Origin: Uloborus plumipes
Taxonomy: Eukaryota; Arthropoda; Arachnida; Araneae; Uloboridae
Assembly: GCA_038373865.1 (NCBI GenBank)
Contig: JAXGGA010001665.1
Span: 1-64,000, forward strand
Length of the DNA stretch: 64,000 bases
Direction of reading: 5' to 3'
Under the pieces are notes generated by a model. It made no database searches and was not told where the DNA came from. It saw nothing but the letters and a program-made list of their open reading frames with translations. The position numbers and the translations under genes are program-made. Every line of letters begins with the position of its first letter. Position 1 is the first letter of the stretch. Of this stretch, positions 22,370-33,518 are shown in pieces.

Positions 22370-23120
22370 CTAATTCAATTTAAAATAAAACAACTTTTTT
22401 AATTTAAAAAATAAAATAAAAACCATCACAAACCCTGGATTTCACCAAATGAAATAGTGCTTGCTGCTGGGTTAATTTCAATTGGCAAGGCCAACTATTG
22501 TAAAAATAATCGTAGAGATTAGGAACTTTTCTGGTTGCCTGTGGGTGGGTGGAAGGAATTTTATTACTCTCCACTTCTTTTCTTTCAGTCATCACTTTTT
22601 TTTACAAAAGAGGCAAAAAACAACAAATCAGCTTTTTAAATTGCTTACTAAAACTTTTTGAATATAGATTTCATGAAAGTCGATCAAAGAAAACAGAAAA
22701 CAAAATCTGATGAATGCCACAAGTTTACAGAAAGGTTGCTTTACATACAGAAAAGGATTTTTGTTTTTATCAACCGGAGTTGAATATCAAAGAAGCCTTT
22801 TTCTGTCCTTGACCATAAATTTTAATCCCCTTATTCACAATTTCCCTCAGTTTTAGAATCATATAGTTATAGAACTTTTGGTGGTGAAGATATATTGTTG
22901 ACTCGAATGGATGAAATTTCTGAAGAAAAGCAAAACTAAAGATAATACTGGTTTTAGGAGACTAGAAAGCAAGTAGCCAATGGTACTACCTAATACTTTT
23001 AGTTGCCACTCTTTTACATAGTCGCTATATGCAAGTGTTAGCTGCAAATCTTGATCTTTGATGTCTGAAGCCCAGAAAAAGTACCCTGAAAACTTAGTTG
23101 TTTTTTCTAACATTATCTCT
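22370..23120. other. AT-rich sequence, nothing recognised
   Basis: No gene or bounded element seen. Confidence 0.5.
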
Positions 23121-23123
23121 AAA

Positions 23124-23471
23124 GGGCCTCCCATACACTGCGGAAAAGCCGAAGGCTTTCCTGGTGGAAAAGCTCGAAGGAATTCCCGGAGGAAAACCTC
23201 AAAATAAATCTCAACACCCTACGAAAAATAAGGCCGGCCTTGAGGATATCCTCAAGTCCCGAGACGCTACGAGAATATAGGAAGGCTGGTCTCTTGAAGA
23301 ACCTAATATTCATCTACAGTGTACGATCAGAGTTGAGGAATTCCTTGAGGAAAACCTCAATAGAGAGGGGCCTGGAGATCCACAGAGGAATATCTCGACA
23401 GAATTAACCAACACGCAAGGAGGATTTCCTCGAGGAACGCCTTCATGTTTTCCGTAGCATATGGGGGGTCC
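23124..23471. mobile_element. MITE L rich in short palindromes
   Basis: Left end GGGCCTCCCATACACTGCGG and the reverse complement of the right end (GGACCCCCCATATGCTACGG) form a terminal inverted repeat. The interior contains the perfect 18-bp palindrome CTTGAGGATATCCTCAAG plus several GAGGAAAACCTC and TTCCTNGAGGAA variants. Its right end abuts the TTAA target of the piggyBac-like MITE K. Family unknown. Confidence 0.6.
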
Positions 23472-23475
23472 TTAA

Positions 23476-23708
23476 CCTTTTGGATCCAGGCTGTTCGTAT
23501 AGAATTTTTTCTTTCGACCCAGGTAGTACGACAGTTGAACCACAGATTTCTTTTCCGTTGAAGAGAGAAGGTATAAACTGTCCTACCAGACGTATGAAAC
23601 CTTGAAAAAATCCCCGGCTCCTAAGGGTTCGAGTTAAAATTTCAACTCGGTCCTCTAAAAAAAAAAAAGATTTATGGTACAACATGTGTACCGCCCGGTT
23701 CCTAAAGG
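23476..23708. mobile_element. piggyBac-like MITE K (copy 2)
   Basis: TTAA on both sides (23472-23475 and 23709-23712). Ends CCTTTTGGATCCAGGC and GCCCGGTTCCTAAAGG are inverted repeats, better preserved than in copy 1. Confidence 0.85.
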
Positions 23709-23814
23709 TTAACATTACTCATGTAAGTGTCTCAACCTACTTAGCTGTGAAGTTGAAGTATTTGAAATGATTCTGGATAGACAATGAATGATTTGGAAAT
23801 ACGTTTAAAAAATG

Positions 23815-23989
23815 CAGTTGACGCTCGATATAACGACCGTCTCCGTCCTACAGAAAACGGTCTTTATAACGAGTGGTCACAATAAGAGGTAGAACATAGA
23901 GTATATTGGGATACAGTTGGGGGTTTCTCACCGGTCGTTATATTAGGATGGTCTTTATAACGTGTGGTCGTTATAGCCAGCGTCGACTG
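23815..23989. mobile_element. pogo/Tc1-like MITE M, upstream of the T1 exon
   Basis: Ends CAGTTGACGCTCGATATAACGACC-like (23815 onward) and its complement (GGTCGTTATAGCCAGCGTCG, ending CTG at 23989) form a roughly 24-bp imperfect inverted repeat. A TA follows on the right. Internal repeats of TATAACGA/GGTCTTTATAACG are visible. It ends about 220 bp before the first coding exon. Confidence 0.7.
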
Positions 23990-24190
23990 TATATACATAT
24001 TTTCTTCTGATGCGTGTTTTCTCCTTCCAGGAAAGCGAATCCAATGTGGTCTTCTGGAACTTCCATTATGCAGAGGCACGTCATCACCCACTTCCTGGAG
24101 TTCAAAGTGCTGTCCGTGCCGGTCACGTAATACGAGGGCATGAGGTCGTGCACACCCCCGAAACTAGCCCGAAACCCATGTGCAGCTTGT

Positions 24191-24206
24191 CTTTTCTGTG
24201 TGTCAG
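24191..24206 (+). promoter_or_regulatory. Splice acceptor of the first coding exon
   Basis: Pyrimidine-rich CTTTTCTGTGTGTCAG, with the exon starting at 24207. It predicts an upstream 5' UTR exon. If the acceptor were not used, an in-frame TAG at 24165-24167 would still limit the coding frame. Confidence 0.55.
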
Positions 24207-24236
24207 CGTGACTGTCGGCCGCCCCCGGGGGAGGCG

Positions 24237-24890
24237 ATGAGGATGACCAGCCCGGACAGGATGGAAAAGGCGAGCTCCGGAGTCTTCACGCTGACCACCC
24301 CCGTCCCGGCACTGCCGCCCCCCCAGCCGGAGCAGCCGGCGCGGAACCGCTCCGGCTCCACGACGTCCCTCCCGCCCGAGTCGTTCATGATCGTGCGGAG
24401 CCGGGCGCTCAACCGGCGCGTCGTCATCAACGTGGGGGGCGTCAAGCACGAGGTGCTCTGGCACACGCTGGAGCGCCTCCCGCACACCCGGCTCGGCAAG
24501 CTGAGGGAGTGCAGCACCCACGAGGCCATCGTGGAACTGTGCGACGACTACAGCCTGGTCGACAACGAGTACTTCTTTGACCGGCACCCGCGCTCCTTCA
24601 GCGCCGTCGTCAACTTCTACCGCACCGGCAAGCTCCACCTGGTGGAGGAGATGTGCGTGCTGGCGTTCAGCGACGACCTGGACTACTGGGGCATCGACGA
24701 GCTCTACCTGGAGTCGTGCTGCCAGCACAAGTACCACCAGAAGAAGGAGCACGTCTACGAGGAAATGAGGAAGGAAGCAGAATCCCTGAGACAAAGAGAA
24801 GAAGAGGACTTTGGATTCGGAAGGTGTGCACCCTACAGGAAGTGCCTGTGGGACCTTTTGGAGAAGCCGACGTCGTCGTTGGCCGCCAGA
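24237..24890 (+). CDS. Shab: Kv2/Shab potassium channel, coding exon 1 (N-terminus and T1 domain)
   Basis: Encodes residues 1-218 of a Shab-type delayed-rectifier channel subunit. Residues 40-60 ([17 protein letters not shown]) align with the conserved Kv2 N-terminal block. The T1 (BTB-like) tetramerisation domain starts at about residue 61 (RVVINVGG) and carries the zinc-site signature HX5CX20CC as H134, C140 and C161-C162, which non-Shaker Kv channels use to join subunits. The exon ends [14 protein letters not shown], the invariant linker before S1, then splices phase 0 at GTGAGT (24891). Start chosen at ATG 24237, the first in frame after the acceptor; ATGs at 24243 and 24261 are alternatives. 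The glutamine-rich extension of fly Shab is absent. Codon third positions are strongly GC against AT-rich surroundings. A 265-codon antisense frame here is a shadow. Confidence 0.95.
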
Positions 24891-24950
24891 GTGAGTATCC
24901 GTTGCACCTCGCGTGCGCAATGTATCGTGGAGTCGAATTCCATGAGGTAA

Positions 24951-25380
24951 AAGTCATTGCACGAGTTGGCACAGAAAAATGCAAGATTTCCCTAGCTTTA
25001 TGCCTTATAAATTTTATTTTTCCGAATCTGAAAAAAAAAAAAAATCACTGCAATTTTAATATGCTGTCAAATCCTGTTTTACCTTCGTCCGAGGGACCAT
25101 CAGAATTATTTCATTGTTTGGATATTGCAAATGTTTGCGTATTCCCTTGTAATTTTAGTCTGGGATTACCGAAGTTCTTTACCGAAACACGATTTTCGCT
25201 GTTACAGTCTTCACTAAAGCAGGATTTGACTGTATTACTCTTGTGTTTGAATTCAGAGCAACAAAGCTATTCTTTTGCAAAAGTTTTAAGTTTGTCAGCT
25301 AGCACCTGCAGGAGGCCAAAAGTCATTAAATACCTCTTCAAGTATTTTCTAGTTCTTATAGTTCTAATAATGCAAATACG
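24951..25380. other. Intron 1, proximal part, nothing recognised
   Basis: AT-rich intronic sequence after the GTGAGT donor at 24891. Frames that read out of the exon are intron read-through. Confidence 0.6.
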
Positions 25381-25383
25381 ATT

Positions 25384-26970
25384 GTGACGACCAGTAACAG
25401 ACTCTGGGCCCATGTATGCTGGTCCTAGTCAATTACAGTACCCAATGAAGATCATTGGTCCGCTTGAAAGCTATCTAATCCCTTGCTCCTTAGAACCTGT
25501 TCCGGCAAGCTACTCCAAGTGCCCACAACCTTACTAAAATAGTAATTTGTGTAATGGAGTTTTAGTTTCCTTTTTTTTGCAACTTTGTCCTTTCCAGGTG
25601 AAGCAAATGGCCTAGTTTCAAAGCATCACTTCTGGCATGAGAAAAGCTTGAATTTCCAACACCAACCATGGATTTTTTTTTTTAAATCCCTATTGATGTG
25701 TTGCTATAAAGTACAATTATCTTTGTTAACTTTCTAGGAGTTATACCTAGCTTTAAAGTATGATATACATACATGCAAAACGTTGTTTACTCCTCTATAA
25801 CAAACTAACAAATCATTCAACAGTCCTAAATTCTCATTGAAAAGAGTTCTTTTCTAAGCGGTCAAAAACTGGGACATCCAGGCGACATTGAGGTTTGAAG
25901 GTCTGCGTAGTGGAACCTGCCGGAGCTAGCTCACAATCAACTTAAAAGTTAGCAAGAAAATCTTTGTCCCAATTCATTTAAACACTATAGTAATTTATGA
26001 TGGACTGAGTGTTTCTGTTCCTTGATCTTTATAATTGTTAGTGTGTGAATTTAAAAATTTCACCCAATGCTATCTTCAAAAGCTTTGTATTTATCCATAC
26101 TGTTCCTCTAGTTGTACACACGGTCTACAATTATATGATTCTACTGTGTTGTGCATGTTTCTGTAATTCAGAAAAACTGGATGAACATAATCTCCCTGTT
26201 AGGACTGCAGTTTAAAATCAGTTTTGTGACCATAATGTTCTGAAACTCCTCTCAAAATTTTGATTCTTGGTGGTGTTATGGAATGTAGCATGGAGTTTTC
26301 TGGCTTTTTTCTTTTTCATAGGAGATTGGAATTTTCTCTTTAGCATTATAAAAGTTTCTCGGAACATTTATTAGTTAAGAAATGAATTGAACTTGAATAT
26401 ATATGTATCTACAAGCATTTTTTTAAAATACTTGGGTTTTAACGCCTTTGAATAAAACTTATTCTGTAGCAACAACCAAAAACAACACTTTCCAGCATTG
26501 AATAACATAACCCCAGTTAATTGACCACTTGAAAATTTGATCTAACTCCACTTGAAGCTTTTTCACTTATTATTTACCGTCAACACACAAATTCCATTAC
26601 CTTGACATCATCAACAAAAATATAAACAGCAATGGTCCTAAAACTGAACCTTGTGGAACCAGAGATGTCATTTCGAAATTTTTCCGGGGGGGGGGGGGGG
26701 GCAAATGGTGCATAGACAATGTAAAATTTGCCAAAAAGGGGCAAAAACCATGCCCACTTTTATGCCAATACATTGATTTCCCAAAGTCAGGGGGGGGCAA
26801 TGGACCCCCCTGCCTCCCTAAATGACGGGCCTGTGTGGAACCCACTTAAAACATCAGTCTATTAAGAAAATTCCCACTAACTGCTTCTGTTTTCTCTCAG
26901 GAAGACTATTCCTAAAACCTATTTTAAAGTTGTCCCTCCTGTTCCAATACAAGCCAGTTTGCTTAATAGA
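25384..26970 (-). mobile_element. Degenerate CR1-like LINE fragment
   Basis: The 3' end lies at about 25386 (reverse complement shows GACTAGGACCAGCATACATG and AGAGTCTGTTACTGGTCGTC). Further 5' portions run to about 26970 and correspond piece by piece to the copy at 19765-20790: a GATCCAAATCC/TTACATCATC-like palm-to-thumb segment and the GVPQGSVL-type segment around 26640-26660. Heavily diverged, no intact frame, and interrupted by the hAT MITE at 26660-26833. Confidence 0.65.
26660..26833. mobile_element. hAT-like MITE J (copy 1), nested in the CR1-like LINE
   Basis: Ends CAGAGATGTCATTTCG and AAATGACGGGCCTG are flanked by the perfect octamer TGTGGAAC (26652-26659 and 26834-26841). It contains a long G run, a second G run and GGGGCAAA words. 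Copy 2 is at 56039-56220. Confidence 0.85.
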
Positions 26971-27463
26971 GCAACACCGGGGCTGGGTTTTCCCCGTAAA
27001 ATACCAATCCTGGCTCTGAGCCCGGCGAGGTTTGTCCTGGTCTTTTCATAGTACCCAATAAAGATCAATGACCCTTTTAACGCTGACTACTCCTTTGCTT
27101 ATTGCAGCCTCTTCTGGTAAGCTGTTCAAGGCGCTTCAATCTTTTTAAAGTTGTAATTTTTTCTCCTTTTTAGGTTAGCCTACGATTTGAATAGCCTTAA
27201 ACAAACACTCCTCTTCCTGCTTTCCATGAACAAAATTAACCCGTTTACATCTTTAATTTTAATAAATTTAACAACTGAATCGTGTTCTCTCTGGTTATCC
27301 TCTGTGTTAAGACTATACATATCAAGCATTCTAAGCCTGGGATTGTAAATTAGATAAAAAGATCCATTTACTAACCTTGTAGCCCTCCTTTGAGCCCTTT
27401 CTAATAAAATGATCTCTTTTTTAAGCTAAGGAGACCAAAACCAAACCGCATACTCCAAATAAT

Positions 27464-27945
27464 CCTTTAGAGTATGCTGTTCAGTTTTGGTCTCCTTGTC
27501 TTAAGAAAGATATTAATTTATTGGGAAGGGTACAAAGGGAGGGCTACAAGGTTAATAAATGGATTTTCTAATTTAGACTATGATTCCAGACTTAGAATGC
27601 TTAACATGTATAGTCTTGAGCAAAGGGGAACCAGAGGGGATATGATTCAGTTGTTTAAATTTATGAAAATGAAAGATGTCATAGGGTTAAATTTTTGCAT
27701 GGAAAGCAGGACAAGGGGTCATTGTTATAAGCTGTTTAAATCTCAGTCTAACCTGGAAATTCGGAAAAATGACTATTTTAGCAGAGTAGTGGGAACTTGG
27801 AATAGTTTACCGGAAGAGGTGGTAAGGAGCAAGGGAGTAGATAGTTTTAAGAGGGCCATTGATCTTCATTGGGATCTATAATTTGACTAGGACCAGCCCA
27901 GTTGGGCCCAGAGCCTGTTGCTGGTCGTCACATTTGTATTTGTAT
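27464..27945 (+). mobile_element. CR1-like LINE 3' fragment inserted in an opposite-strand CR1
   Basis: Encodes the reverse-transcriptase C-terminal tail: RATRLINGFSNLDYDSRLRM, then RGTRGDMIQLFKFM and RVVGTWNSLPEEVVRS, ending FKRAIDLHWDL and a stop at 27879-27881. The usual 3' UTR (GACTAGGACCAGCCCAGTTG, GAGCCTGTTGCTGGTCGTC) and an ATTTGT-type repeat tail follow. The host CR1 resumes at once on its right (CTTATCAAACTTTTTT), showing a 5'-truncated retroposition. Confidence 0.85.
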
Positions 27946-29028
27946 AAAGTCTTATCAAACTTTTTTTATAAAGGTAAAACCTTAGATTTGTTTGAAATAG
28001 ATCTGTTGATAAACCCAAGCATCCTATTCCCTTTATTACTAGCTATGCTGCACTGTTGACTTAAACTTGAAGTCCTGATTTACTAAGACACACATATCTA
28101 GAATATATTCTGCCAGGCTAATGACTGAACCCTGTAAATGGTATCCTGTAGGCTTATTTCCCTGACCTAAATGCAGCACTTGACATTTCTTAACATTTAC
28201 TGCCATGCCCCTCTTGTCTGCCCACTTGGTAGCGTGGTCCAAATCCTCTTGCTGCTGATTTACTCTTCTTTTTTTATATAAAAACCCTAACTTTGCAAAC
28301 AAATTCATGTTTCCAGAAATATTTTCATGAATATCATTCATAAAAATACTAAACGAAAGGGGAACTTAAACTCTTCATTGAAAAACCGTACTTATAGAAC
28401 CTCATTCCATTTGGAATGATTTTTCCCTTATAACTATTTTTTGTTTCCTTCCGGTCAGTCAATTTCTGACCCAAATTAAAATATTCCCTCTGATTCCTAT
28501 AGCACCTAGTTTGCTAAGTAGAGCAACATGCGAAAAAGCTTTTTGAAAATCAATATGAAGAACATCTACACTCTTGTTGCTATCTAAGGCCGTGGCGACC
28601 TCGTCATAGAAAAGCAATAAATTAGTCGCATGCAATTTACCTTTCCTGAAACCATACTGGAAGCTAGTCAACAGCCCATTCTTTTCTAAGAAATTCAAAA
28701 TCTTAAATTTGATCTAAGTTTCAAAAATTAAAAAAACCCTGAAGTCAGACTCACAGGTCTATAATTTCCTGCGTTGCCTCTAGACCCTTTCTTGTAGAAC
28801 AGCGTAACGTTAGCACTATCCCTGAGTTATACGAAGCGTTGAAAATAACATCTACTCTTCTGCTGCACATTCAACTAGGATTTTTGGATAAATATTATCA
28901 GGTTCTGGAGCTTCAGTTGCTTTCCTTTTTTTTTTCAAATGACATAAAACATCCTCCCTGGAAAATACAAAATCCTCAAGCTGTATAGTAGCTTGTGTCT
29001 TGCTTCCGTCTACTGTTGAGATACAGTC

Positions 29029-29173
29029 ACTGTCGTCCCCGCTTATACGAATAAAATATCTCGTATCCGATGCCAGGGATGTAATGTTAAAGAACCCTGC
29101 TTAATCAAATATCCTGTTTAATCGAATAATCTTTCTTGGAATCGACAGTATTCGTTTAAGTGGGGCCGACAGT
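29029..29173. mobile_element. Small pogo-like MITE N
   Basis: Inverted ends ACTGTCGTCCCCGCTTATAC and GTTTAAGTGGGGCCGACAGT enclose about 145 bp with AATCGAATAATC-like words. Sits inside the 5' part of the minus-strand CR1-like LINE. Confidence 0.65.
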
Positions 29174-29299
29174 ACCTTTTGGAAAAATTTATTTAAAACA
29201 TTAGCAATACCCCTATCATTCTAAATTAAATTTTCACCCTTATCAACCAATGGCCCAATTTGACTACATAGAACTTTCGAAGAGTTAGCGTAAGCAAAA

Positions 29300-30335
29300 A
29301 ATTGCCCTTTGCTTATAGTATTTTAAAATATTTCAAAGAAAAAGGTTGAAGTTTAAAAATTTCAAAATGTTCTCATGTACATAAACAAGGAATGTAATAT
29401 GATGCTTTTACAAGAAAGTAGGGGAATATCTGTCTGATTTTATGGCACGAGTTCTGAACAAAGAGAAAAATATAATTTTTTTTTTTAATTCTAAATTATT
29501 GTGTTTATTAAAAAAGGTTTTCGCTCTGCAGATGCCTATGCTTTATTTCTAGAAAAAGTGCTTGCATGATTAATTTAATATCAGACCTACTATTCCAGAT
29601 ATCTGACTTTTTACTTACTTATTCAAGTTAATGATTCAAGTTAGCAATAGGCCTAAACACTATATCTACCTTTCCACTTACTAACATATTTTTTCCATTA
29701 TCCCTCAAATATTATGCATTTGTATGAAAATGGATGTCATCACATGGCGTACCTGTACCTGTGTACACTTTATGAGTTTGCCTTTAACTCTAGAGCTGAT
29801 GGTAGATGTCAAGCTAAATGTCTCAAAATGAAGTCTGCAGTGGTCAAAAATGGATTTTTTGGACGTCCATTGTCCCATACATTCATTTGGAATTTCATAG
29901 TGCTGTGACAGAGAAATTAGTTAATATTAATATAGAGTTGATTAAAATGGAAACTCATTTTGAAATTCGACAGGGAATTATTGGTAAATACAATGCTTTC
30001 TTTACTTCTTGTACAAGGAAATATAAAAAATGAGCTTAAGGTTGAAATTTCGTATTGGTAACAGAGCTCAAGAAAATTACCTATGTAGTATTATGCATTG
30101 AAAGAAAATAAATTGTTTTATCATTAATTAATTTTCAAAAAAAAAAAAAAAGGTTTTTTGTTGTTTTTTGTAAAGAGTTCAAAGGATTTTTATGCTCAAA
30201 GATGGAGGGGGCAAAATTTGAGCTCTGCTCTGTGGTTTAAAAAAGTAAGGGGGCAATAACTCCCTTCTTATTTTAATCGTGAAGCTAAATAATTTGTTGC
30301 TTCTCTAAGCTAGATATTAGTTTTGTAATTTTTAC
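29300..30335. other. Intron 1 AT-rich sequence, nothing recognised
   Basis: No bounded element or exon. Two overlapping short plus-strand frames (29714-30033) show no recognisable product. Confidence 0.5.
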
Positions 30336-30342
30336 CCATTTA

Positions 30343-30485
30343 CGGTGGACGCCGGTTAAATGAATCAGAGTGCCAAAATTTGAGCAATATCCATTTTTAT
30401 TGAACCAGCCACTTTATTAAATCAGCCGCTTTATTGATTCAAAACTGTTTAGAATGAATGTGATTCATTTATGCAGCAGCCACTG
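30343..30485. mobile_element. pogo/Tc1-like MITE O
   Basis: TA-flanked (30341-30342 and 30486-30487). Ends CGGTGGACGCCGGTTAAATG and CATTTATGCAGCAGCCACTG are imperfect inverted repeats. It resembles the MITEs at 23815 and 29029 in style. Confidence 0.7.
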
Positions 30486-30747
30486 TATTTTATTTACGAG
30501 GGTGAATGAAAAATAATCCCTCTATCTTCATTACTTTGGTTTGGAGGGGAATATTTTAGTAAATCAAACGTTTAAATAATCCTTAGAACCTTCAATTACC
30601 AATATTCATTTTTCCACATAACCGCCAGACAATTGGATACATTTCCGCCAAAGGTGAACCAGTTTTCTGAAGCCGTCACTCAAGAAGTCGACACTCTGTT
30701 TCCGTTACCACAGCCTCACAAGTCCCTCAACATCGGCATCAGAAGCT

Positions 30748-31722
30748 ATACCTGCCAACTTGTACGTTTTGGCCGTACAATGTACGTTTTTTTACCCTTT
30801 AGTACGATCGTACGGTAAAGGTGTAAAATCGTACGTTTTTAAGAGATTTTTTTCATCAATTTCAATGTTTTTATTCATATAAATAAATTTCAACTACTGG
30901 GCTTCTTTAAAATTCATCGTTACATGTGTTAATACGCGAGGGAGAGCCTAAACTGCTTCATATTTCGGCACTGAACGCGTACTTCGCGGAAAACTGGTAC
31001 GCGTGGTTGAGACTACAATCCATTTGCATCGTGCAAATATTTTAATGTTTGTGAACATTTTAGGTTACATTAACATAAACTACCTCAGGTTATCACATTT
31101 AGGTATTTATTTTGATAATTTATTATAATTTTTTTCCTCCCCATTTTACATGCTTACATTTTACCCGCGATTCCCGTAAAATCGCTTCTTTTGTTTGACA
31201 GTTTAATCCTTTAACATCTTGTCAGTGTTTTAATATTTTTGATAGTTGGAAGTTATTTTTACATATTGCTATCTTAGATTAACTTATTGCAGTTTTTTTA
31301 TAATTAATAAATAAATTTATTTAAAAAAATCTGATCTCTAGTCAACAAAAAATTGTTTCCTGTGTTAAGATTTCAATTATTTTACATCTTGCAAGTGTTT
31401 TAATATTTTTGACAGTTGAAAGTTATTTTACATCTATCAAAGACTACTTTACTTATTTTTTTTATTATTCATGTTTTTTTTCCTTACTAGCATGCTTATA
31501 TTTAACACATACTTCACAGAAAATTGCATAACTGAAAGAAATTTATTTAATTGAAAATCTAAAGAAAATTTAAAATGTTGATTCAAATTTAAAATAAAAG
31601 AAAACTACTGAAAGTGACAGTGATATAGTACGATAACTTATTTAATGTCTGATTTTCATTGTCTTAGTACATTTTCGTCGGAAAAATTGTAAGATTTTCT
31701 AAGTAAAGATGTTGGCAGGTAT
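30748..31722. mobile_element. Element Q nested in P
   Basis: Terminal inverted repeat ATACCTGCCAAC / GTTGGCAGGTAT. The left end has repeated TACGTTTT/GTACGATCGTACGG words. AT-rich interior without a coding frame. The target duplication is short or eroded (AAGC on both sides). Family not assigned. Confidence 0.65.
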
Positions 31723-31929
31723 CAAGCATAATGATGTCTCCGTAGATCTTTCATTATTGGGAACAGATGGAAGTCAGACGGTGCTAAAACTTTTTGCTTG
31801 TGAAGATCGGTGGTTGCTGTCACATGGCGTCCAACTCTTTGTTTGTCACGCTTGTCAGATGTTCCCACTGATATCTTTAAGCTTACTCGCCCAAGGATGC
31901 ACAGTACTCACATCAACGTAATCACCATA

Positions 31930-33518
31930 TGGGTGAATATCAGGAAAAGTGCCAATTTGACCATGGAAAATTTCAATTTTTAAAGATACTCAGAAAATTA
32001 AATTAATTGGGTATTTCAAATACACATTAGTAACAATATTTTTTAAAAATTCGGGGCATGGTCAAAGTGAACATTTACCCCCCTTTTAGGTGGGTTGTCT
32101 TTGAGCGTTACCGGCATGATGAGACTGCTACCGAACTGACAACTATTACAGATTTTACACTTAGTATACAAAAGTAAACACTTTCACTACCTTTTATGTT
32201 CAAAAATAAAATCATAATTACTTAGAATATAATAATATTTTCAGAGCCTGAACGCTTTTTAGTTTTATAATTAGAGACTAATTAAAAGTTAGTTAAAGTC
32301 TAAATAAGTGCGATAAAGTTTTTTTCAAACAGATAAAGAGGTTAATAGTTAAAAATGAAAATAAAATAAAATTCTTAACACAATCTTAAAAAACGAAATT
32401 AGATCAAGACAGAGTTTGGCGGGGGAGGGAGATTTTCAATAAACTGTTCGTAAGTTTTCCATTTTAAAACAAAATTATATTTTTGGGTGCAGTAGTTAGG
32501 AACGAAGGTCGGAATATTGATGTAAAAGAAAAAAAGGTGAAAAAAAGGCAATAATTTTGTTTGAAAACTCAAATTTTGCAGAAAAATTAATGTTTTCGAA
32601 GCATTTAAAAAACAATGAATAAACTGCTAAAATGGGAAAATTTGGCAGGAAACACGATACACTTGAATCTACCTTTGTACTTTAAAACTCAACAAACTCA
32701 TAACTCGAAGAAAAAACATCGGTAACGCACGCTTCAGTTTCGTAACAAATACCTTCTACTTTGGCGCTGCCGACATGACCGCTGCCGACATGACAAATTT
32801 CCCGCAATATGATACCTGAACATCCCTAATTAAAGATTCGAAAATAAAAACACCTTATAATGTCCATGACAATAGGTTTCTTTTCCATAATGCAAAAATA
32901 AATTGAAAAATTACTTTATTTTGTGTCTTAAATTCCGCTGCCGACATGACACTTCATTTGGTAGAAACAGAAAAGGCAGGATTGAAAAAATCTTACCGGT
33001 AATTCAATGCAGCCGAAGTGAAAATTTTCTATCGGAACTGAAACATCACATATTAGAGCTTCACCCAGCGTAATTTTTTGGCGACAAAAAATGTTTTGTC
33101 TAGATTTTATCAATCCAGAAGTTGCCTCACTCGTCAAACTATGAAAACTTGTGACAGGCAGAAATTGCTTTTTTTTATCGATCTAAATTCATTTTATCTA
33201 AAACACAAGAGTTAATCGTCATAGATGAACATAAAACACGTTATTTCCTTTTGTATTTGTTTCTGCTGCGATGTTTTATAATCCGCAGGATTTTTTTGAA
33301 CTTTGCGATTCGAATGTGTGACGCGCTGCCGACATGACATTGAGGCAATAAAAAGAGTTCTATAGTCACAAATTAAAGTAAAACCTGAAAATTTTGTCAT
33401 GGATTGTATGTGCGACGTAGTTTACTGCATGGAAAAAGAAAAATTTTTAGTTTTTATTTGGAAGTACTTGAGAAATTCATTTGTGACTTAAATTAGCACT
33501 TTTCCTGATATTCACCCA
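31930..33518. mobile_element. TA-flanked element R with dispersed internal motif
   Basis: Terminal inverted repeats of about 23 bp beginning TGGGTGAATATCAGGAAAAG, flanked by TA (31928-31929 and 33519-33520). The interior is AT-rich and non-coding but has the motif GCTGCCGACATGAC at about 32766, 32781, 32937 and 33325, with degenerate relatives around 32106-32150. It is built like element X (6868-8579): same outer heptamer and size, different motif. Confidence 0.7.

Larger units (their letters stand above)
27003..29240 (-). mobile_element. CR1-like LINE fragment, interrupted
   Basis: Minus-strand reverse-transcriptase relic with the same order as 19765-20790 but reaching further 5'. The frame 28698-28459 contains FQYGFRKGK, SVDVLHIDFQKAF (palm motif A) and GIRGNILIW; the frame 28341-28039 contains WADKRGMAVNVKKCQVLHLG. 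Frameshifts and stops make it inactive. It is interrupted by a plus-strand CR1-like 3' fragment (27464-27945) and a small MITE (29029-29173). Confidence 0.8.

Noticed and set aside
23443..23715. 90-codon minus-strand ORF sharing peptides with 18208-18411
   Set aside because: The shared peptides are MITE K sequence on both sites; too short and without transposase motifs.
24123..24920. 265-codon minus-strand ORF over the T1 exon
   Set aside because: Antisense shadow of a GC-rich coding exon; low-complexity Val/Ala/Leu composition and no known domain.
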